Part shown: piece by piece, positions 1-8,114 of the stretch
Layout of the letters: each line of letters starts with the position of its first letter
Numbering within the stretch: position 1 is the first letter of the stretch
Source of the DNA: Rubrobacter_D sp963840835
GTDB lineage: Bacteria; Actinomycetota; Rubrobacteria; Rubrobacterales; Rubrobacteraceae
Length of the DNA: 64,000 nucleotides
Direction of reading: 5' to 3'
NCBI GenBank assembly: GCA_963840835.1
Contig: CAWJAM010000012.1
Coordinates: 115,995-179,994, forward strand
Position numbers and translations under genes: made by a program
Notes under the pieces: generated by a model
Seen by the model: only the letters and a program-made list of their open reading frames with translations
Told to the model about the DNA's origin: nothing
Database searches by the model: none

Positions 1-1935
1 GCGGTAGTTCTGCTCCAGCTTGACGACCTTCGCCTCCGGATAGTCCCGCTCGAAATCCAAAATGTTCCGGATATCAGCCCCACGCCAGCTATAGACCGAG
101 TTGTGCGTCACCAGACCACCGGCGACGAAGTTGTGCGTCCCCTCCACGTCGATATCGTAGACGGGCCGGTCCAACGTCACCCACTCCACACTCTCGACGA
201 CATCGTAGCCACCCTCCGCCGTGAACATCGCCATCCCCGGCCACACAGCCGAAGCAGGAACGAACGGCAGAGATTTTCCTTCGACGACCTCGCCACCGTT
301 CGCACCGAGACGTGCCACCCGCTGCACCGACACGTCGAGGACGGAACGTATCCTATCCACGATCTCTTTCGCCGCGCCGTAGTCCTTGAAGCACGACTCG
401 TAGCGCCAGCTCGAAGAACCCCTTTTAGCTTGCCGCACGCTCAACCCCAGGCCCTCCAGCGCCCGGCGTCCCTCGTCGTCGCGCCCGACCATCGAGATCC
501 TGTGCATCGCCGTCCGGCCTCGCTTGTCCCCACAGAGCGTCACCACTACGTTCCTTCGACGTCCCGTGTAGCTCCGTGGCAGATAATGAGGGGTATCAGA
601 TCTCAGCCCAGAATCGGCAAGCAACCGATGCCCGCCCTCCTCGCACTCGACCTCGGCGAAGACTCGGTCGATCAGGGCCTGGTTCGCCACGAGGCCGTTG
701 TCCGACCCTGCACGTGCCACGACAGGTAGCGTAGGCAACCCGTACTTGAGCGCGAGCGTCGTCTCGGTTGCCCTCGCCTCGCCCTCGGTATCATGAGTCG
801 AAACGACCCACGCCGCGTCCGCGTGCTCCGCTCGCGAGCGCTGCATGAACCCGACGACTGGCTTGACCTGGCCGTTCGTGTACGTCCGCGAAGTACCAAC
901 GCGGAAGCCCTTGTCTCGCCTTCTCATCAGGTACGTCATGTGCATCTGGGGGGTTAGCCCCAGATTGTAGCCAGCGAAATGAACGTGCTCGGGAGTAGAT
1001 ACCAACTCCCGGCCGTTTCTGGTGGTGATCTTTACTCCCTCCGACTCATGCGACCGGGAAACTCCCGTAACCCTGGATGGGCGGAAGTCGCCGCTGCCGT
1101 AGCCGGAGAGCACATCCTCCCCCGCGGAGATCTTCTCTATGGGTTTCGTGGATCCGTCGGCCATCGTGACCGGGGTGCCTTCGAGGAGGCATTGATCGTC
1201 ATCCCCAACGACACATAGGTTACGATGTGCGGCGGCAAGGATGTTGACGAGGCGGTACTGGGCGTGGTTGGTGTCCTGGTATTCGTCGACGTGGATGTAC
1301 TTGAAGCGGGTCTGGTAGCGTTCACGGACCTCGGGGAAAAGTTCGAGGAGGGCGACGGTTTGCATTATGAGGTCGTCGAAGTCCATGGCGTTGTTCTCGT
1401 AGAGGCGCCTCTGGTACAGCTCGTAGACCTCGGCGACGTTCTCGGCTATATAACCTTCGGTGTTGCGAAGGAAGTCGTCGGGGGCCATAAGGACGTTCTT
1501 TGCGGCGCTGATCTGGGCCTGAAAGGAGCGCGGGTTGAAGCGTTTTGGGTCCTTGCCCAGCTCCACGATGCACCGCTTGACGAGACGGACTTGGTCGGCG
1601 CCGTCGTAGATCGTAAACTCCCGTTTGTAGCCAAGCTTCTCGGCGTGGACCCGCAAAATCCGGGCGCAGAAGGCGTGGAAGGTCGAGACCCACATCCTCC
1701 TGGAGTCAGGTCCGACGAGGAGCGCCACCCTGTCCTTCATCTCGCGGGCGGCCTTGTTGGTGAAAGTGATCGCCAGTACTTCCTCGGGCGCGGCGAGCCC
1801 CTGGTCGATGAGGTAGGCGACGCGATGCGTGAGTACGCGCGTCTTCCCGCTCCCCGCCCCGGCGAGGATCAGAAGGGGCCCTTGCGTGTGCTCTACAGCG
1901 TCAAGCTGGGTCGGGTTTAACGATTCCAGAAGCAC
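1..1935 (-). CDS. pcrA: ATP-dependent DNA helicase PcrA/UvrD, intein-containing, 3' end outside window
   Basis: Superfamily 1A 3'-5' helicase acting in nucleotide excision repair and removal of recombination intermediates. The N-terminal extein shows the Q motif (LNPTQLDAVEH), Walker A (AGAGSGKT), motif Ia (TFTNKAAREM), STFHAFCARIL and the motif II region (DEYQDTN), followed by VVGDDDQ. An intein is inserted directly after that Gln. The host protein resumes as SVYSWRGAD, so QS-Y-WRGAD is rebuilt after splicing. The frame runs off the window at base 1 (EQNYR), so domains 1B/2A/2B are not visible. A GTG at 1935 is the most likely start because it leads straight into LLESLNPTQLD; no strong ribosome-binding site precedes it. 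The helicase call is secure; the choice between the names pcrA and uvrD is by convention. Confidence 0.93.
   Translation of the reverse strand, partial: MLLESLNPTQLDAVEHTQGPLLILAGAGSGKTRVLTHRVAYLIDQGLAAPEEVLAITFTNKAAREMKDRVALLVGPDSRRMWVSTFHAFCARILRVHAEKLGYKREFTIYDGADQVRLVKRCIVELGKDPKRFNPRSFQAQISAAKNVLMAPDDFLRNTEGYIAENVAEVYELYQRRLYENNAMDFDDLIMQTVALLELFPEVRERYQTRFKYIHVDEYQDTNHAQYRLVNILAAAHRNLCVVGDDDQCLLEGTPVTMADGSTKPIEKISAGEDVLSGYGSGDFRPSRVTGVSRSHESEGVKITTRNGRELVSTPEHVHFAGYNLGLTPQMHMTYLMRRRDKGFRVGTSRTYTNGQVKPVVGFMQRSRAEHADAAWVVSTHDTEGEARATETTLALKYGLPTLPVVARAGSDNGLVANQALIDRVFAEVECEEGGHRLLADSGLRSDTPHYLPRSYTGRRRNVVVTLCGDKRGRTAMHRISMVGRDDEGRRALEGLGLSVRQAKRGSSSWRYESCFKDYGAAKEIVDRIRSVLDVSVQRVARLGANGGEVVEGKSLPFVPASAVWPGMAMFTAEGGYDVVESVEWVTLDRPVYDIDVEGTHNFVAGGLVTHNSVYSWRGADIRNILDFERDYPEAKVVKLEQNYR
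100..1191 (-). other. Intein within PcrA/UvrD (364 codons)
   Basis: In-frame protein-splicing element. It begins with Cys1 (CLLEGTPVTMADG, block A), has a block-B-like STPEHVHFAG near residue 75, and ends with block F/G VEGTHNFVAGGLVTHN followed by Ser+1 of the host. The penultimate His and terminal Asn needed for Asn cyclisation are present. The insertion point is the highly conserved GDDDQ/S helicase motif, a typical intein site. The central ~200 residues should be the homing-endonuclease region, but I see no clear LAGLIDADG nonapeptide, so that domain may be degenerate or divergent. Splicing residues look intact. Confidence 0.93.
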
Positions 1936-1982
1936 TGGACGAGAGTATAACAGCAGGCATCGTCCTATCCCTCCCCCGAACC

Positions 1983-2056
1983 GCTGATTCAGCCGGTCAG
2001 CATGTCAGCATTTCAGCTTTCTCTTGCTGAAGTGCTGACTAGCTGAAATGCTGAAG
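1983..2056. repeat. Family A intergenic repeat
   Basis: Contains GTCAGCATTTCAGC, an 8-base spacer, then GCTGAAGTGCTGAC, forming a 14-bp hairpin. A further copy (AGCTGAAATGCTGAAGTG) follows. The same arms recur near 27.2, 43.3, 47.8 and 50.6 kb. Confidence 0.8.
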
Positions 2057-2059
2057 TGC

Positions 2060-2093
2060 GCGAATAGCAGAGGTCAAGACCTCTGCTATTCGC
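2060..2093. other. Perfect 16-bp hairpin
   Basis: GCGAATAGCAGAGGTC, AA loop, then its exact reverse complement. It lies just downstream of the family A repeat and upstream of the helicase start. There is no T-tract on either side that would make it a clean terminator. It could be a transcript end, a protein-binding palindrome or part of the repeat. Confidence 0.6.
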
Positions 2094-2145
2094 TTTGAAT
2101 TTGGACATAGGAGTAAAGACTAATCAAGTTCCAGGCTAAGAACGA

Positions 2146-2198
2146 CCCCCTGGCACCTAGCGGCTGAGAAATAGGGGGAGATTAAAGGAGCCGCTAGG
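2146..2198 (+). other. Predicted H-type pseudoknot / alternative-stem RNA
   Basis: Two interleaved perfect stems are visible. CCCCCT (2146-2151) pairs with AGGGGG (2173-2178). CCTAGCGGCT (2156-2165), which lies in that loop, pairs with AGCCGCTAGG (2189-2198). The order a-b-a'-b' is that of a pseudoknot, or of two mutually exclusive hairpins. No known riboswitch class is recognised; the CTGAGAAATA next to it resembles a TPP motif only superficially. Strand is uncertain because the stems are symmetric. Confidence 0.4.
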
Positions 2199-2338
2199 CC
2201 GCGCGGCCCGGGATGGTATGAGAGAAGTGCAGTACGTACTGCTGTACACAGGGTACGCCCCGGGGCCGAGGATAGGGTACACGCTGGCTCACCTCCCCGT
2301 GCTAAACGAGCATGAAATGCGGGTTAAAGGTTTGTCAC

Positions 2339-2476
2339 TCAGTCGGGGGGCTCGTACAGACCGGGGGTCGTTTCGCGGCGCAAGTCAAACAGGGCTCCGT
2401 GCACGTGGACCGTGCGGAACCCCGCCTCCTGAAGGGCGCTGAAGTGAACGTCCTCCTGCTTGGCACCCAGATAGCC
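2339..2476 (-). pseudogene. Short protein-like open stretch, possibly a gene remnant
   Basis: The minus-strand frame ending at 2339 reads like a natural C-terminus (motifs GYLGAKQEDVHFSALQEAG and VHVHGALFDLR, ending LYEPPD-stop). No start codon or recognisable upstream continuation is present. I cannot assign a family with confidence. It is probably the 3' end of a decayed gene or a chance frame. Confidence 0.22.
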
Positions 2477-2486
2477 AACGGACGGA

Positions 2487-2649
2487 CCGGGTCCTTGACG
2501 CCTACGCCATACGCTACATCGTGCTCCACAAGAACATGCCAGACAGGCCGACGCAGGACTACTGGAAGCGCTTCAGAGACCGTCCGGATCTCTACCGGTT
2601 CACCTTCGAGAACGACGAGGTACTCATCGTCGGAAGGCGCGTGAGCTGA
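2487..2649 (+). pseudogene. C-terminal fragment of an unknown, possibly membrane, protein
   Basis: About 54 codons with natural-looking sequence (RVLDAYAIRYIVLHKNMP, then WKRFRDRPDLYRFTFEN and a C-terminal VLIVGRRVS) end in TGA at 2649. The pattern AIRYIVLHK resembles C-terminal soluble segments of some large bacterial glycosyltransferase or membrane proteins; this is a weak resemblance only. The frame is closed upstream by a stop and has no start, so it is best read as a remnant. Confidence 0.35.
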
Positions 2650-2680
2650 AGCAAGACCCCCCTCCCAAACCCGGGGAGGT

Positions 2681-3301
2681 CTACCGCCGAAGATGGTGCA
2701 GAAGCACCTTCACCCCCCTCGCGCCTTGCTCGACCGTGGTCTCTTCCAGCGCGTCCTCGAACCCAACTTGTTTCATCGCCGCAAGGAATACCGGCGCTTC
2801 GTCGCGGCGAGGGTCGGCGAAGACCGCCTCCCCGCCGGACCCGAGGAGCTTGGGTACGAGGTCGGCGAGAGCAGACGCGTTCTTGCGTTCGTATAGGACG
2901 TCAGCGGCGAGGACGAGGTCGAAGAGTCCCAAAGTACCGATGTCCGGTGCGCGCCAGTCGAGGAGGACTTTATCCGGTTCCAGGCCCAGGTTCGTGCGGG
3001 CGTTGTAGGACGTAAAGTCGAGGGCAGCCTCGTAGTGGTCCGTCGCAACTACCGATGCGCCGCGGGCGAGTGCGACTAAGGTGGGAAGCCCGACGCCGCA
3101 CCCAAGCTCGATGGCTCTCGTCCCATCAAGGTCGCGTTTCGAGAGGTGCCGCGCCAGGGCGAGGGCGCTCGGCCAGAGTTCGGCCCAGTAAGGGAGTCGC
3201 TCGTCACGGTCGAAGTCGTCTTCGTCGATCAGGTCGTCCGCCGAAACGGGGTGCGTGATGCGGTACGTTGTGTCGCCGATCTCGACGGCAGTTTCGGCCA
3301 G
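2681..3301 (-). CDS. Class I SAM-dependent methyltransferase (METTL21/Nnt1-like)
   Basis: Predicted S-adenosylmethionine-dependent methyltransferase. Motif I is IELGCGVGLPTLVALARG, with the following acidic strand end ATDHYEAALDF. Motif II is LFDLVLAADVLYE, and the family-typical LPYWAELWPSALALARHL lies upstream of motif I. This arrangement is seen in the lysine/nicotinamide-type methyltransferase group, so the substrate could be a protein; that is inference. The start is uncertain: homology begins near LAETAVEIGD, where the only nearby candidate is a CTG (3301). ATG or GTG codons further up (3535 and ~3490) would overlap the rrf2-like gene heavily. It is co-directional with and just downstream of the Rrf2 regulator. 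Confidence 0.75.
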   Translation of the reverse strand: MAETAVEIGDTTYRITHPVSADDLIDEDDFDRDERLPYWAELWPSALALARHLSKRDLDGTRAIELGCGVGLPTLVALARGASVVATDHYEAALDFTSYNARTNLGLEPDKVLLDWRAPDIGTLGLFDLVLAADVLYERKNASALADLVPKLLGSGGEAVFADPRRDEAPVFLAAMKQVGFEDALEETTVEQGARGVKVLLHHLRR

Positions 3302-3354
3302 CCCGGTAAGCCCGCGAAGGTGGGTTCTCAGTCTAGGGGGGTTCGCGGGTGGAT

Positions 3355-3807
3355 CTATCGGCGGCCCGCGGGGGCAGCCTCGTGGGCCGCGCGTTCCTCG
3401 CGTTCGGCGGCGGCGAGGGACGCTATGCTGTAGCGCCCGAAGACGTTCTCGAGGGCTTCGCGGGCCTCGTCCCAGACCTTGCTCGTGGCGCACAGGGGGG
3501 CGTCGGCGATGTAGCAGACCCCGCCCGCCGAACACCGGGCGGGCCGGATCTCACCGTCCAGGATCTCCACAACGTCGAGGACGGAGATCTCCTCCGTCGG
3601 CATCGCAAGGCGGTAGCCCCCGTGCGCCCCGCGGCGGCTCTCTATCACGTTAGCCCGCCTCAGCTCGCCGAAGATTTGCTCCAGGAACCTCTCGGGGATG
3701 CGCTGGCGACGCGCTATCTCTGCCACCCCGAGCGGGCAGTCGCGCTCGTCGAGCGCGAGCTCCATCAAAGCCCGAACAGCATACTTGCTCTTTTGCGTAA
3801 GTCTCAC
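3355..3807 (-). CDS. Rrf2 family transcriptional regulator, IscR-like
   Basis: Winged-helix regulator of 150 residues. The N-terminal MRLTQKSKYAVRALMELAL and the helix-turn-helix (GVAEIARRQRIPERFLEQIF, then LRRANVIESRRGAHGGYRLA) are classic for Rrf2. Three cysteines (RCSAGGVCYIADAPLC, spacing C-x5-C-x7-C) sit where IscR binds its iron-sulfur cluster, so redox or Fe-S sensing is likely, though the spacing differs slightly from IscR. The start is a GTG. No isc/suf genes are nearby; the downstream neighbour is a methyltransferase. Confidence 0.88.
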   Translation of the reverse strand: MRLTQKSKYAVRALMELALDERDCPLGVAEIARRQRIPERFLEQIFGELRRANVIESRRGAHGGYRLAMPTEEISVLDVVEILDGEIRPARCSAGGVCYIADAPLCATSKVWDEAREALENVFGRYSIASLAAAEREERAAHEAAPAGRR

Positions 3808-3869
3808 GATGGATCACCCGACCAAAGAAACCGTACCACCAAAGAGATTGTAGCAGAGATACGCAAGTT

Positions 3870-3900
3870 ACAACCCCCGGAAGGTGCTTCCCGGGGTTGT
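3870..3900. terminator. Terminator-like hairpin
   Basis: ACAACCCCCGG and CCCGGGGTTGT pair around a short loop, immediately downstream of the DUF1269 gene (minus strand). No strong T-run follows. Confidence 0.55.
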
Positions 3901-3913
3901 CGAGTCCTCGGGG

Positions 3914-4408
3914 CTACGCCTCGTCGACGGCTCTCTCCATCTCCCTGGCGTCAGCCCTGATCTGCTTCTTCATCTCCCGTTTGGCCCGCGAGGTCGCATC
4001 CTCGACCGCCCGCTCGACGGTCGACTCCCCGACCACGATTAGCGCCGCCTCGCCGTTGTCGAGCAACTCCCCGACATCCTTGACGTCCTGACGCGACATG
4101 CCGCCGTGCAGGTGGCCGATCAGGGCGCCGGCCCCCGCCCCTACAAGGCCGCCGAGCAGGATGCCTGGCGGAAAGATCAGGCCGATGGCAGCACCCACAG
4201 CAAGGCCAGTCCAGCCACCGTGCTGGGTCGGCTTCTCTATCTTGTCGACGATCTCGACGTTGCCTTCTTCGGTCTTGGTGACAACGGCCGCGTCATATGT
4301 GCCCACGGCATGATCGCGGTGCAACTCCTTCAACGCCTCGAGGTCAGCCCTGGCGTCCTCGACGCTCTCGTACTCGCCGGCGTACAGGAATACCGGATTG
4401 TCGCTCAT
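3914..4408 (-). CDS. DUF1269 domain-containing protein
   Basis: 164 residues of unknown biochemical function. The N-terminal half is an alpha/beta region (FLYAGEYESVEDARADLEAL, then DAAVVTKTEEGNVEIVDK). A glycine-rich hydrophobic hairpin follows (GLAVGAAIGLIFPPGILLGG, GAGAGALIGHL). The C-terminal part (LLDNGEAALIVVGE, then a basic/acidic helix) is typical of DUF1269 proteins, which are common in Rubrobacter and other actinobacteria and often stress-associated. GGAGAAAGGAGCG precedes the ATG, a good ribosome-binding site. Monocistronic by context. Confidence 0.85.
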   Translation of the reverse strand: MSDNPVFLYAGEYESVEDARADLEALKELHRDHAVGTYDAAVVTKTEEGNVEIVDKIEKPTQHGGWTGLAVGAAIGLIFPPGILLGGLVGAGAGALIGHLHGGMSRQDVKDVGELLDNGEAALIVVGESTVERAVEDATSRAKREMKKQIRADAREMERAVDEA

Positions 4409-4567
4409 GAAGCGCTCCTTTCTCCGTAGGTTCGTCCCACCCTTATCTTACGATCCTCCGGCCTTGCCCCACAGCTATCCTGATTTTCCTCCTCCACTGG
4501 GTTAGCTTTTCCGAATGCCAATCGTAGCATAACCTACTAACCCACGCGTCTCGGGAGATCTGCTCCG

Positions 4568-5260
4568 TTACACGCCGTCCACGTTGCGGTCGAGGTACTG
4601 TTGCATCGCGTCCTCTATCCGCTGTCCGGTGACCAGGAAGACGGTGCTCCCTCCGATGTCCACGCCGTGGTCGGAGATACGCTCCAGGTAGTGGACCATC
4701 AGGGCAGCCCGCATCCGCCACTCCGGCGCGCCGCCTCCCCCCTCGGACGGATTGGCTATGAGGTTCATGGCCTCGGAGTAGAGGAGGTCCACCTTGTCGT
4801 CCTTCGCCTGGAGGTCGCGGGCCCTCTCTATGTCATGGTTCTCGAAGACGTCGAGACCCTCGTCGAATACGTTGCGTGCTGTCCTGGCCATCTCCACGAG
4901 CGCGGTCTCCAGATCCTCGTCACGCTCACACTCGGCGGTGTCTACGAGCGCGTGGCAGATGTGCTCGCTCAGGGTACCGGACCGGACGAGGTGGTTCGTT
5001 ACGGATTGAACGGTGTACAGGAGCCTCAGGTCGCGGGCAACGGGGGCCTGGCGGGCCTGCAGGATCATGCACTCCCTCTCGATGTCCATCCCCCGCGTCT
5101 TGTAGCGGATGTCCACCCCGAGCTCCTGGCGTGCCACTTCCGCTTCGCGGGTCTCCATCGCCTTCACCATGTTCTCCAGGGAGGCCTCTACCTCCCCCCC
5201 GAGGTCGAGGAGGTCCGAGATCAGGCCATCCAACTCTTGCTGGAAAGTCTCCCGCGGCAT
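4568..5260 (-). CDS. phoU: Phosphate signalling protein PhoU
   Basis: 230-residue all-helical protein of two PhoU repeats. It modulates the Pst transporter and the PhoR-type sensor, repressing the Pho regulon when phosphate is plentiful. Visible features are the N-terminal FQQELDGLISDLLDLGGEVE and the metal-binding-type segments DDKVDLLYSEAM and HYLERISDHGVDI near the end of each repeat. It is the last gene of the pst operon and starts 3 nt after pstB stops, so co-translation is likely. Confidence 0.95.
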   Translation of the reverse strand: MPRETFQQELDGLISDLLDLGGEVEASLENMVKAMETREAEVARQELGVDIRYKTRGMDIERECMILQARQAPVARDLRLLYTVQSVTNHLVRSGTLSEHICHALVDTAECERDEDLETALVEMARTARNVFDEGLDVFENHDIERARDLQAKDDKVDLLYSEAMNLIANPSEGGGGAPEWRMRAALMVHYLERISDHGVDIGGSTVFLVTGQRIEDAMQQYLDRNVDGV

Positions 5261-5263
5261 GAT

Positions 5264-6133
5264 CTAACCGAACCGGCCCGTCACGTAGTCCTCCGTCTCC
5301 TTGCGCTCGGGGTTCGAGAACATCTTCTCCGTCTCGTCAAACTCCCAGAGTCGGCCCGGGTCTCCCATGTTCTCGATATAGAAAAAGCCTGTATAGTCCG
5401 AGATGCGGGCCGCCTGCTGCATGTTGTGCGTCACTATTACCACCGTGTAGCTCTGCTTGAGTTGGTCCATGGTGTCTTCGATCTTCTGGGTCGAGACGGG
5501 ATCCAGGGCGCTGGCCGGCTCGTCCATCAGGATCACCTCGGGCTCCACCGCCAGGGTGCGCGCGATGCAAAGTCGCTGCTGCTGGCCGCCTGAGAGCCCG
5601 TGTCCGCTCTCCTTGAGGCGGTCCTTGACTTCCTCCCAGAGGGCGGCCTGTTTCAGTGAGATCTCTACCAGCTCGTCGAGATCGCCCTTGTAACCGTTTA
5701 TCTTCGCGCCCCAGACGACGTTCTCGTAGATGGACTTGGAGAAGGGGTTCGGCTTCTGGAAGACCATCCCGACGCGGCGCCGGATATTTACCGGGTCCGC
5801 GCTCTTGGCGTAGATGTCCTGCTCGCCGAGCATAACGCGCCCTTCGGCGTGTGCACCGGGGATCACTTCGTGCATCCGGTTCAAACAGCGTATAAAGGTG
5901 CTCTTGCCGCATCCAGAAGGTCCGATGAGCGCGGTCACCTTGTTGGCCTGTACATCTATACTCACGTCCGTGACGGCCTTGAAGGAGCCGTAGAACGCCG
6001 AGAGGTCCTCTACCTTCATGCCCAGGGTTGGACCTTCGTCAGGTGGTGCGCCGTCGCCTCTCTGCCGCACTTCGTGCTGGTCCCTCGACACCCCGGACAA
6101 CCTCCGCTCCTCCCTGATCTTCTCAGTCTCCAC
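5264..6133 (-). CDS. pstB: Phosphate ABC transporter ATP-binding protein PstB
   Basis: ATPase of the high-affinity phosphate importer. Walker A GPSGCGKST, Q-loop (VGMVFQKPNPF), signature LSGGQQQRLCIARTL, Walker B VILMDEPASALDP and the switch His (VIVTHNMQQA) are all present. A GTG start preceded by GAAAGGTG gives 289 residues with a ~38-residue charged N-terminal extension. An internal Met (MKVEDLSAFYG) would give the more usual ~251 residues and is the alternative start. It sits between pstA and phoU. Confidence 0.96.
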   Translation of the reverse strand: METEKIREERRLSGVSRDQHEVRQRGDGAPPDEGPTLGMKVEDLSAFYGSFKAVTDVSIDVQANKVTALIGPSGCGKSTFIRCLNRMHEVIPGAHAEGRVMLGEQDIYAKSADPVNIRRRVGMVFQKPNPFSKSIYENVVWGAKINGYKGDLDELVEISLKQAALWEEVKDRLKESGHGLSGGQQQRLCIARTLAVEPEVILMDEPASALDPVSTQKIEDTMDQLKQSYTVVIVTHNMQQAARISDYTGFFYIENMGDPGRLWEFDETEKMFSNPERKETEDYVTGRFG

Positions 6134-6166
6134 TAGGCTAACACCTTTCTCTCTAGTAAACCGCCA

Positions 6167-7087
6167 CTACGAGCGCTGCTGGTACCTGTTCCGAAGCCAG
6201 ATCGCGAACGAGTTCGCCAGCAAGAGCACCACCATTGCCACCACGATGCCGGCCGCCGCGGAGTCCTGGAAGATCTGCTGTGGGCGGCTGATCCAATCGT
6301 AGATCTGGGTGGGCAGCGCCATGTAGCCGTCGAAGGGTCCTGTGGTGGCGTACGTCTGGTACAGCGAGACCCCGACGACCAGGATAGGGGCCGCCTCGCC
6401 GATAGCCCGCGAGAGCGCCAGGATGATACCCGTAAGGGCGCCTGGCAGCGCCATCGGGAGCAGGTGGCTCCAGATCACCTCCCACTTCGTCGCCCCGAGC
6501 GCGTACCCGCCCTCCCTGATAGAGCCTGGGATGGCCCGCAGCGCCTCCCTGGTGGCGACGATGATGACCGGCAGGATGAGCAAACTGAGCGTAAGAGCCC
6601 CGGTGAGCACGCTTCCGCCACCGGTGACCGGCGCCAGAAGCTGCACGAAGATGCCGAGGCCGAGCAGGCCGTAGATCACCGAAGGCACCCCTGCGAGATT
6701 GGAGATGTTGATCTCGATTAGCCGGTTGATGCGCGTGTCCTCAGCGTACTCTTCGAGGTAAACGGCGGCCCCGAGCCCGAGCGGCACGCTGATCAGGCCG
6801 GTCAACCCGAGCAGCCACAGCGAGCCGATAAGCGCTGGGTAGATGCCGCCGTTCTCGGGGAAGATCTGGGACGGAAAGCTCGTCAGGAACTGCAGGCTCA
6901 ACATGCTGGAGCCGTCCCTGACAACGTCGACCAGCAGCACCGCCAGTACGACGATGCCGATCAAAGACGCCGCCGTGACCAGCACGGTAAAGGCTCTGTC
7001 GAGCCCATACCTCGTGGACATGGACGCCTTGAAGTCCGGTCCCCCGTCACCGCCCTTTTGCCGCTCCACTTTCGTGCCTTGCGCCAC
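6167..7087 (-). CDS. pstA: Phosphate ABC transporter permease PstA
   Basis: 306-residue inner-membrane permease with about six membrane segments and the ABC permease EAA loop (EALRAIPGSIREGGYALGAT) that contacts PstB. Near the N-terminus lie LDRAFTVLVTAASLIGI and the LVDVVRDG segment typical of PstA. The GTG start overlaps the pstC stop codon (TAGTG), indicating translational coupling. It forms the channel together with PstC. Confidence 0.95.
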   Translation of the reverse strand: MAQGTKVERQKGGDGGPDFKASMSTRYGLDRAFTVLVTAASLIGIVVLAVLLVDVVRDGSSMLSLQFLTSFPSQIFPENGGIYPALIGSLWLLGLTGLISVPLGLGAAVYLEEYAEDTRINRLIEINISNLAGVPSVIYGLLGLGIFVQLLAPVTGGGSVLTGALTLSLLILPVIIVATREALRAIPGSIREGGYALGATKWEVIWSHLLPMALPGALTGIILALSRAIGEAAPILVVGVSLYQTYATTGPFDGYMALPTQIYDWISRPQQIFQDSAAAGIVVAMVVLLLANSFAIWLRNRYQQRS

Positions 7088-8019
7088 TAGTAGGTCTCCC
7101 TGTATCGCCGAACAAACCAGTAACTCGCCAGGTTGAGGGCCAGGGTCATCAGGAACAGAGCTGAGCCCACCGCGAATATTGACTTGTAGGTTATCGACTC
7201 GCGCGGCGTCTCCCCGCCGACTACCTGAACGATGTAAGCCGTCATCGCCTGCATGCTCTCCAGAGGGCTCCCGCCGAAGTTGGGCTGGGAGCCCATCGCG
7301 ATCGTCACGATCATCGTCTCCCCGATGGCCCGCGAGACGCCGAGGATCACCGCTGCCACGATCCCCGATAGGGCCGCCGGCACCACGACCTTCGTCGCCG
7401 TCTCGCGCTTGGTCGCGCCGAGGGCGTAGGCGCCCTCCCGCAGCGACCGTGGCACCGCGTAGATGGCGTCCTCGCTGACCGAGGCCACGGTCGGGATGAT
7501 CATCACGCCCATGATAAGCCCCGCTGCGAGCGCGTTGAAAGAGCCTATGCCGGGCAAGACGCTACCCCTGAACAACGGGGTGATGAACGTCAGGGCGAAG
7601 TATCCGTAGACGACGGTGGGTACGCCAGCCAGGATCTCGAGTATCGGCTTTAGCCATCGCCGCAACTGCTGCGGGGCGTACTCGCTGAGGTAGATGGCCG
7701 TGAGCAGCCCGATCGGGAGCGCCACGACTATGGCGATAAACGTGGCCATCAACGTGCCGTAGACGAGCGGCAGAACGCCGAAGCTGCCCTGTTGCGGCGA
7801 CCAGCGCGTCGAAGTCAGAAACTCCACGGGGGAGACCTCCAAGAAGAACCGGGCGGTCTCCTCGAAGAGGACGACGACGATACCAACCGTCGTGAAGATC
7901 GAAAGGTACGCGCAGGCCGTGAGGAAGAGCTTTATTATCCGCTCCCTGATCTCCCTGGTGCGGCTGTTGTGCTTCCAGTCCTCCGCCCTTGACCTCGAAC
8001 CTCCCGCTTCAATCGCCAC
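7087..8019 (-). CDS. pstC: Phosphate ABC transporter permease PstC
   Basis: 310-residue permease with six predicted membrane spans, the first being KLFLTACAYLSIFTTVGIVVV. The EAA loop DAIYAVPRSLREGAYALGAT and the PstC-type FLTSTRWSPQQGSFGVLPLVYGT region are present. It is separated from pstS by ~95 nt containing a GC-rich hairpin, which probably lowers expression of the transporter genes relative to the binding protein. Confidence 0.95.
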   Translation of the reverse strand: MAIEAGGSRSRAEDWKHNSRTREIRERIIKLFLTACAYLSIFTTVGIVVVLFEETARFFLEVSPVEFLTSTRWSPQQGSFGVLPLVYGTLMATFIAIVVALPIGLLTAIYLSEYAPQQLRRWLKPILEILAGVPTVVYGYFALTFITPLFRGSVLPGIGSFNALAAGLIMGVMIIPTVASVSEDAIYAVPRSLREGAYALGATKRETATKVVVPAALSGIVAAVILGVSRAIGETMIVTIAMGSQPNFGGSPLESMQAMTAYIVQVVGGETPRESITYKSIFAVGSALFLMTLALNLASYWFVRRYRETY

Positions 8020-8051
8020 CGAAAACCCTCCGAAACCTCGCTGCCAGAAAG

Positions 8052-8080
8052 TGGGGGACCGGCTTCGCTGCCGGCCCCCC
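8052..8080 (-). terminator. Intercistronic hairpin between pstS and pstC (attenuator)
   Basis: GGGGGACCGGC, six-base loop, GCCGGCCCCCC. It is positioned right after the pstS stop codon within the pst operon. By analogy with other pst operons this gives partial termination or mRNA stabilisation, so that pstS transcripts exceed those of pstCAB. Confidence 0.7.
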
Positions 8081-8114
8081 TATGCTACAAGCAGACTCAC
8101 CTTGACACAAACAG

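Noticed and set aside
1225..1920. Long plus-strand frame over the helicase
   Set aside because: It is the antisense shadow of the conserved helicase motifs; high-GC genomes produce such frames routinely. The same applies to the plus-strand frames over groL (12828-13787, 13106-14065), dnaK (41593-43188), pstS and guaA.
2140..2200. TPP riboswitch suggested by GGCTGAGAAATA
   Set aside because: The second conserved half (ACCTGAT...TAATGCCAGCG-type) is absent and no thiamine gene follows; the match is a short coincidence.
4443..4721. Open frame over the end of phoU
   Set aside because: Arg/Gly-rich out-of-frame translation of phoU and its downstream region; no family resemblance.
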